Shown here one piece after another: positions 59,291-64,000 of a stretch of DNA of 64,000 nucleotides; the stretch's first letter is position 1; every line of letters starts with the position of its first letter. The notes under the pieces are model-generated. The model worked only from the letters and a program-made list of their open reading frames with translations, was not told the origin of the DNA and did no database searches. This DNA is from Aspidiotus rigidus (lineage: Eukaryota; Arthropoda; Insecta; Hemiptera; Diaspididae): assembly GCA_035079385.1 (NCBI GenBank), contig JAVHKY010000061.1, positions 1,798,001-1,862,000 of the forward strand, written 5' to 3'. Made by a program: the position numbers and the translations under genes.

Positions 59291-60750
59291 AATATTCTTC
59301 CTCACGCAATGCGCATGAGCTTTCTATATCCATGGCCACCTTGAAGGAAGGCCGGAACAAGCACAGAACAATAACGGCTAACTTTTTCAAAGATTCTATA
59401 AGAATGCGTGTGAAAATAGGCCACTTTGAAAAATAGGTAAATAAAAAATCGGAAATTTCTATATATTATCTTCAATCGTGGCCCAAATTTTAGCTATCAC
59501 TCTTATGCGTCCGGCTCACAATGATTTCAGATTTTCATTTATTAAATTTTGTAATCTCCTTTTCTCATAAGAATACACGCTAAACGCTGTTACACTAAAA
59601 AAAAATCTCTGCAGTTTGAATGACTATGGTGGTACTATAAAAAATACTAAAATCATTAGATTTTATCAAGTTTTACAACTTTTCATTGTATTCGTTAAGT
59701 TGGATTATTTTTTCAGTAAATTATATCATGTCTTACAGAGCATACCTGAATACATAATTCGATACCGTTCCATCAAAATTGTGAATAATGTCTTCTAAAC
59801 GAGACAGAGAGCATCGCAAAGAAAACTTTGTTACCTTCCCCCCCGAGACCCCGACCCGACGCTCCGCACTTACACGCTTAGTGGAAACATTACGGGGAAG
59901 TATTCATATCAGACGGGCGTACGCAACGTGTAAAGAAATCCAACAATTTTTGCGAGTTCGAGCAGGTAATTCATAAAAATAATTCCTCGTACCTTCGATG
60001 CCTCTTCTTCTTTGGCTATCCGCTGTTCCTCTTTATTTCAAAATTCGTCGCTCATGTTGCGATTGGCCACGAGGAAGACGTCCTTATATGAACCGGGCAG
60101 CCTTAGCGTTGCGCTGCAGCGGGGATAAATCGTGAGAGATGACAAAACTGTAGCCGTAAACCAGAGGAAAATGAAAAAAATTGAAGTAACAGAATGAAAC
60201 AGATTTGATTTTTTTAAATATGTCCACAAACACATATTTTATAGATTGGATGAGATGACAACATTTTCAAGTCCGCTTCATTCTAGAGTTATTACTAATT
60301 TTTCATTCTTCTCCCATATACTGTCATAGTTTAGATACCTCTTCTGTATTTGGCAAAAGTCTCATTACTGTTGAATAAAACACGCGCGTTGTTAGCAATA
60401 CTGGCGGATGCCCGGTTCGAATATTTCAACACTTAATTATGCTAACTGAATGTGATGTTGAAACTGAGGACTGAGCACAAAATCCACAATATTCTGAAAC
60501 TTTGAAGAAATTCTTCAAAATAATTCTGGAGATGCATACTTCTCAAAACCATACTGTAAACATGGTTTCAACTTTGCTTTGAAGATATTACCGTCTTACC
60601 GATCATTTTGGCTACTCCTCATTGAGTCATCTCTCAATAATTGATTTGAATCAGGATACAAAGAGTACGTTCCTATAGCGGAACTTTTTTGCTGCTGGAT
60701 AAAAATAATAATCAGTAGGTACGAAAATGCCATAGTATGTAGCACGACGT
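59291..60750. other. No gene recognised
   Basis: A plus open frame at 59788-59976 (MSSKRDREHRKENF...) with mixed codon use ends beside a GCAGGTAATT donor-like site. I could not match it to a family. Otherwise AT-rich intron/upstream sequence. Confidence 0.35.
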
Positions 60751-60754
60751 ATAT

Positions 60755-60959
60755 GGCTTTTCCATGTCGGCGCATTGCATACGTATTCTCCTACGCGTTA
60801 TCAAAATGGTAGCATTTCTAACATTGCTCTTATGGCAAACTACTCCACAATGAAAATGAGTATGCAATCCAGCAACATCCATAAGAGCAATGTTAGAAAT
60901 ACTACCATTTCGATAACACGTAGGAGAATACGTATGCAATACGCCGACATGGAAAAGCC
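60755..60959 (-). ncRNA. Candidate long hairpin RNA (81-bp arms, 43-nt loop)
   Basis: Arms 60755-60835 and 60879-60959 are reverse complements at 77 of 81 positions, starting GGCTTTTCCATGTCGGCGCA. On plus-strand RNA the four mismatches are C.A or A.C. On minus-strand RNA, the sense of lola, all four are G.U or U.G wobbles, so the stem would be fully paired. That resembles insect endo-siRNA hairpin RNAs. A recent inverted duplication from a transposon is the main alternative. No expression evidence is available from sequence. Confidence 0.45.
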
Positions 60960-61706
60960 CTATAGACTTGTTATTCAAGCTTTTATACAAACAATATGTA
61001 TTACAACTGTTGCAAGTACAGTAGATAAAAAACAAGTAGATGATACACGTATACGGCGTGCTGCTGCCTGCATCTACCTACATGAGTAACACCAACGTAA
61101 TATTTGATGACGACTCTAAAAGTCAGCTTGCGAGCCAAGAAGAGACTATCCAATTCAATCAAGTCCATCACAAAGGAACTAATCAAGGATATTCAATCAT
61201 CAATACGGAAAGCCAATTCCATACCAAGAGGTCGCTTTCGATTCAAGGAGATATATTATTGATACATACAATCAATACCACTAAAGGCCTAAAAGTAGAG
61301 TCCTATAAATATGACTGAGGACATTTAATCGTTACATCATCATTCATTTTCAGACTTTCTTATTCCAATGACTGAAAACAGTTTATCACAATTTGAAAAT
61401 AGTAAAGAAAACAATTAGACTGAATGCCAGAACAAAATACAGAACTCAGCGCTACCAGGGGTGCGCGCAACCGATCGATCGTCCGTCTTGGTTACTCTTT
61501 CTTAATCTATTGCTAGACTGGAATGAGAAACAACTCACTGATCACAGTTGGTTACGCGTTTCTGAACGCACCCCTAAGATATGCAAAATAACTCTACTAA
61601 TTGCACCTGAATAGAGAACTGTATGAATGATGACGTAACGACTAAAGATGGCGGCCAATATCCTCACTTGTTTCTTTCAAAAGTGGCCGCTGACTCAGAT
61701 TCACAA
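60960..61706. other. No gene recognised
   Basis: Plus frames at 61040-61318 and 61393-61614 have mixed composition but no family signal. Confidence 0.35.
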
Positions 61707-61708
61707 TA

Positions 61709-62272
61709 CAGTCGACTCTCAATTTAACGAACGTTGATTTAAGGAACGTAGATTTAACGAAAAACGCGATTTAACGAAATAAAACTCTGTTCCCTTGCGA
61801 AGAACTCATTATAACGAAAAATTTGTACTCGATTTAACGAAATTTAATGTGCAAGCAATTTTGACTAATTTCGACAAAAATCTAACAAAATTTGAAGAAA
61901 ATTCGATCAATTTTGACAAAATTGCGATCAAGTTTAAGAAAAATTCAACCATTTTTTCTTGAAAGCCAAGTATTAAAAGTACAAAACTTCAACCATGACA
62001 AATTTGACAAAAATCCGAATCAATGGAAAGAAAATTGAACCAATTTTGACGAAAATAAAACGAGTATATTTTGAAGAAATTTCAACTAAATTCGTAAAAA
62101 ATTGCGTTTGAAGTACAAAACATCAACTTTGACGAATTAGGAAATTCCATTTAACGCAATTTAACGAATTTTCTTTTCTCTTCTCGAATTAACGAATTTT
62201 GTTTTAACGAAAACTCGATTTAAGGAATTTTTTCCTTGCTCCCTTGGCCTTCGTTAAATCGAGAGTAGACTG
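61709..62272. mobile_element. pogo/Tigger-like MITE with TTTAACGAA repeats
   Basis: TA flanks at 61707-61708 and 62273-62274. The ends CAGTCGACTCTCAATTTAAC and (inverted) CAGTCTACTCTCGATTTAAC are terminal inverted repeats. ATTTAACGAA-type units recur at both ends. 564 bp, non-coding. Confidence 0.85.
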
Positions 62273-64000
62273 TAGTTGAAAGCCAACTTGATTCTAATAA
62301 TCGAAATCGCGAGTAGATACATTGATTTTTTTTAACCAGTAGAACATTTCGGACTACTCGTTCTTATTTTAATTTGTAACAATAATAACTCTCAATATTT
62401 CTCCTTCAAAGTATGGGCTATTTCCTCTTTCAATGTGAATTAAATTCAAAACAAAGCAATCTCAAATAATAATTAGATAAATAATGGAACTACCAATTTA
62501 CACACATTCGATAGTCTTTTTGTTTCATTTTTATTGAATATTTTCAACCTTTGAAGGAAAAAAAGGAAAAAATTTACCATATCATCAACTACCTATTTTT
62601 ATTTTGCACGGAACGTGCATTAAAGAATACCCACTACCCCAAAATGCGCTGTGAACTATCATGCCTGAGGTCATGTGACGCGTGAGCGACTAAAGTAAGA
62701 CGAAGAAAAATTTGATGGCTTTCGAGATGCAGCCGACCCTAGAGAGAACTTCTGATAGTCGAACCGGGACAAAAACATGTAATGATTATTTTATGCTACA
62801 CAAGCCGCCCTGCCCTCTAGCTTTGTCTTCAAGCAATCTGCTAAAAAATTATTACATTCAAATTCTAACGCGCGCTTCAATTTCTTGCGTCAGTTTAATA
62901 CTCGGAGCCAGTCTCACTCCACGCGTGCCTTAACAAGTACTACAATTCTGCTCCACGTGCTTCACGCGGTACCTCCCTCGCACATTCAATTGCAAAAGGA
63001 AAATGCGCGTGCATACACAAGCCCCTGTCATGCAAAGATTGATGAAGAGTCGAGTACATAGTATTCACATTAAGATTTCTCACGTAATCTACATCTTCAC
63101 AGATTTTTTTTTTCCGCAATTGATTTCCCAGAAAATCTACTCTTTTGAAGTATTTTCAAAGAAGTTGCCTGCGATAAATTATGGGTGTGATTTTTCGGAC
63201 CGACAAAAAATGCGGAAGAAACGACAAAATGACATCCGTTTGCGCCATTTTGAAATGTGGCACGCCAAAACAAACGCTGACCGGGAAATAGAAGTGAAAC
63301 CTGAGAAATATGATGATGGAACGACATTTATAACATGGTTGTGTATGTTTTAAAAACAAAAGAAAGAAACGGCGAACGCCAAAATGAGAAATTCATCCTC
63401 ACTTACATTTAACCACATATTTAAGGTGAGATAAGTAGGGATAGAATAAGTAGAGGTTACGATATAAAGTGCACAACTTAAATATATGGTTAAATATAAG
63501 TGGGGATTAAGTAGGGGTAGAATAAGTGTGGGTAAGATATGTGTGTATTGGTGTACATGAATATTATGCTCTTTATTTTACGTCCTAATAAAACGTCAAC
63601 GTACATTTGAATACTTGTTACAATGGTGACGTCATGAGCATGAATAAATAAAATATCATTTATCGTATGTGTACGTACGTAAGACAAATATAGGTACGTG
63701 ACGCGATCTAGTGTTTCAACTAGTTTCAATCTGAGTTTGTAGGTAGTTCTCATATTCGATGGAAAGCTAATAGAAGAAAATGTTTAGGTGGTGAATACCT
63801 AACCATCAAAATTATATTATTTGGTTGCAGTGTATTATCTAGTTTCTAATCTGGGTTTGCCTGTCTGAGTTATGTACCAAATTAGGGAATTACATTGCAA
63901 AATTAGCCAACTATCATTTACTATTTTTGTTGTAAAGGAATTCATTTATTTTGTTTAAAACCTATCTCATCAAAGGGTAGAAGAGGAAATAAAAGATTTG
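62273..64000. other. No gene recognised
   Basis: Moderately GC-rich between 62620 and 63010, with unassigned open frames (62712-62933, 63003-63353). 63395-63545 has imperfect repeats of GGTGAGATAAGTAGGGATAG and GGGGATTAAGTAGGGGTAGA type. The constant lola exons are not visible. Confidence 0.4.

Noticed and set aside
59788..59976. Plus-strand ORF MSSKRDREHRKENF... as a host 5' exon
   Set aside because: Composition and a nearby donor-like GTAATT are suggestive, but there is no family match, partner exon or promoter evidence.

Overview
The window is an AT-rich stretch of animal, almost certainly insect, nuclear genome. It lacks operons and compact genes and is mostly introns filled with transposable-element debris. 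The only host gene I can support is on the minus strand. It is a long series of short, mutually exclusive 3'-terminal exons, each coding for a C2HC finger (usually with a CPNxCG start) followed by a C2H2 finger and then its own stop codon. This is the hallmark of the insect BTB/zinc-finger gene longitudinals lacking (lola), whose shared BTB-bearing 5' exons are spliced to one of many alternative zinc-finger 3' exons. The shared exons are not seen here. They should lie beyond base 64,000, because transcription runs from high to low coordinates.

I find twelve intact zinc-finger exons. Their 5'-most bases on the plus-strand scale are 51131, 47239, 39531, 36787, 34200, 28829, 17368, 14741, 11732, 9958, 6892 and 5528. 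A thirteenth, at 219-406, is zinc-ligand-depleted. Every one has an AG acceptor that leaves exactly two bases before the first whole codon. All are therefore in one splice phase and interchangeable behind a single donor. Two exons (28642-28829 and 47043-47239) are too short to show as conventional ATG ORFs and were found by reading the minus strand directly.

Layout: 0-18 kb is relatively exon-dense (seven exons including the degenerate one). 17.4-28.6 kb is an exon-free transposon graveyard holding a MULE remnant, hammerhead-like foldbacks, a Tc1-type MITE, nested foldback insertions and a (CT)n tract. 28.6-39.5 kb carries four exons plus TIR elements and a hAT MITE. 39.6-43.3 kb holds broken pieces of a large DNA element whose coding remnant resembles the insect polymerase-B/polinton-associated family, interrupted by a 51-bp inverted-repeat element and a pogo/Tigger-like MITE. 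45-51.2 kb carries two exons, two long-TIR elements, a Penelope GIY-YIG remnant and tRNA-derived SINE sequence. 51.2-64 kb is repeats only, including a striking 81-bp-arm hairpin whose four mismatches all become G.U wobbles on the lola sense strand.

Insect order cannot be fixed from the sequence alone. The lola architecture with many small exons, the Penelope, MULE and Tigger content and the AT richness would fit a hemipteran or other non-dipteran insect, but that is inference.
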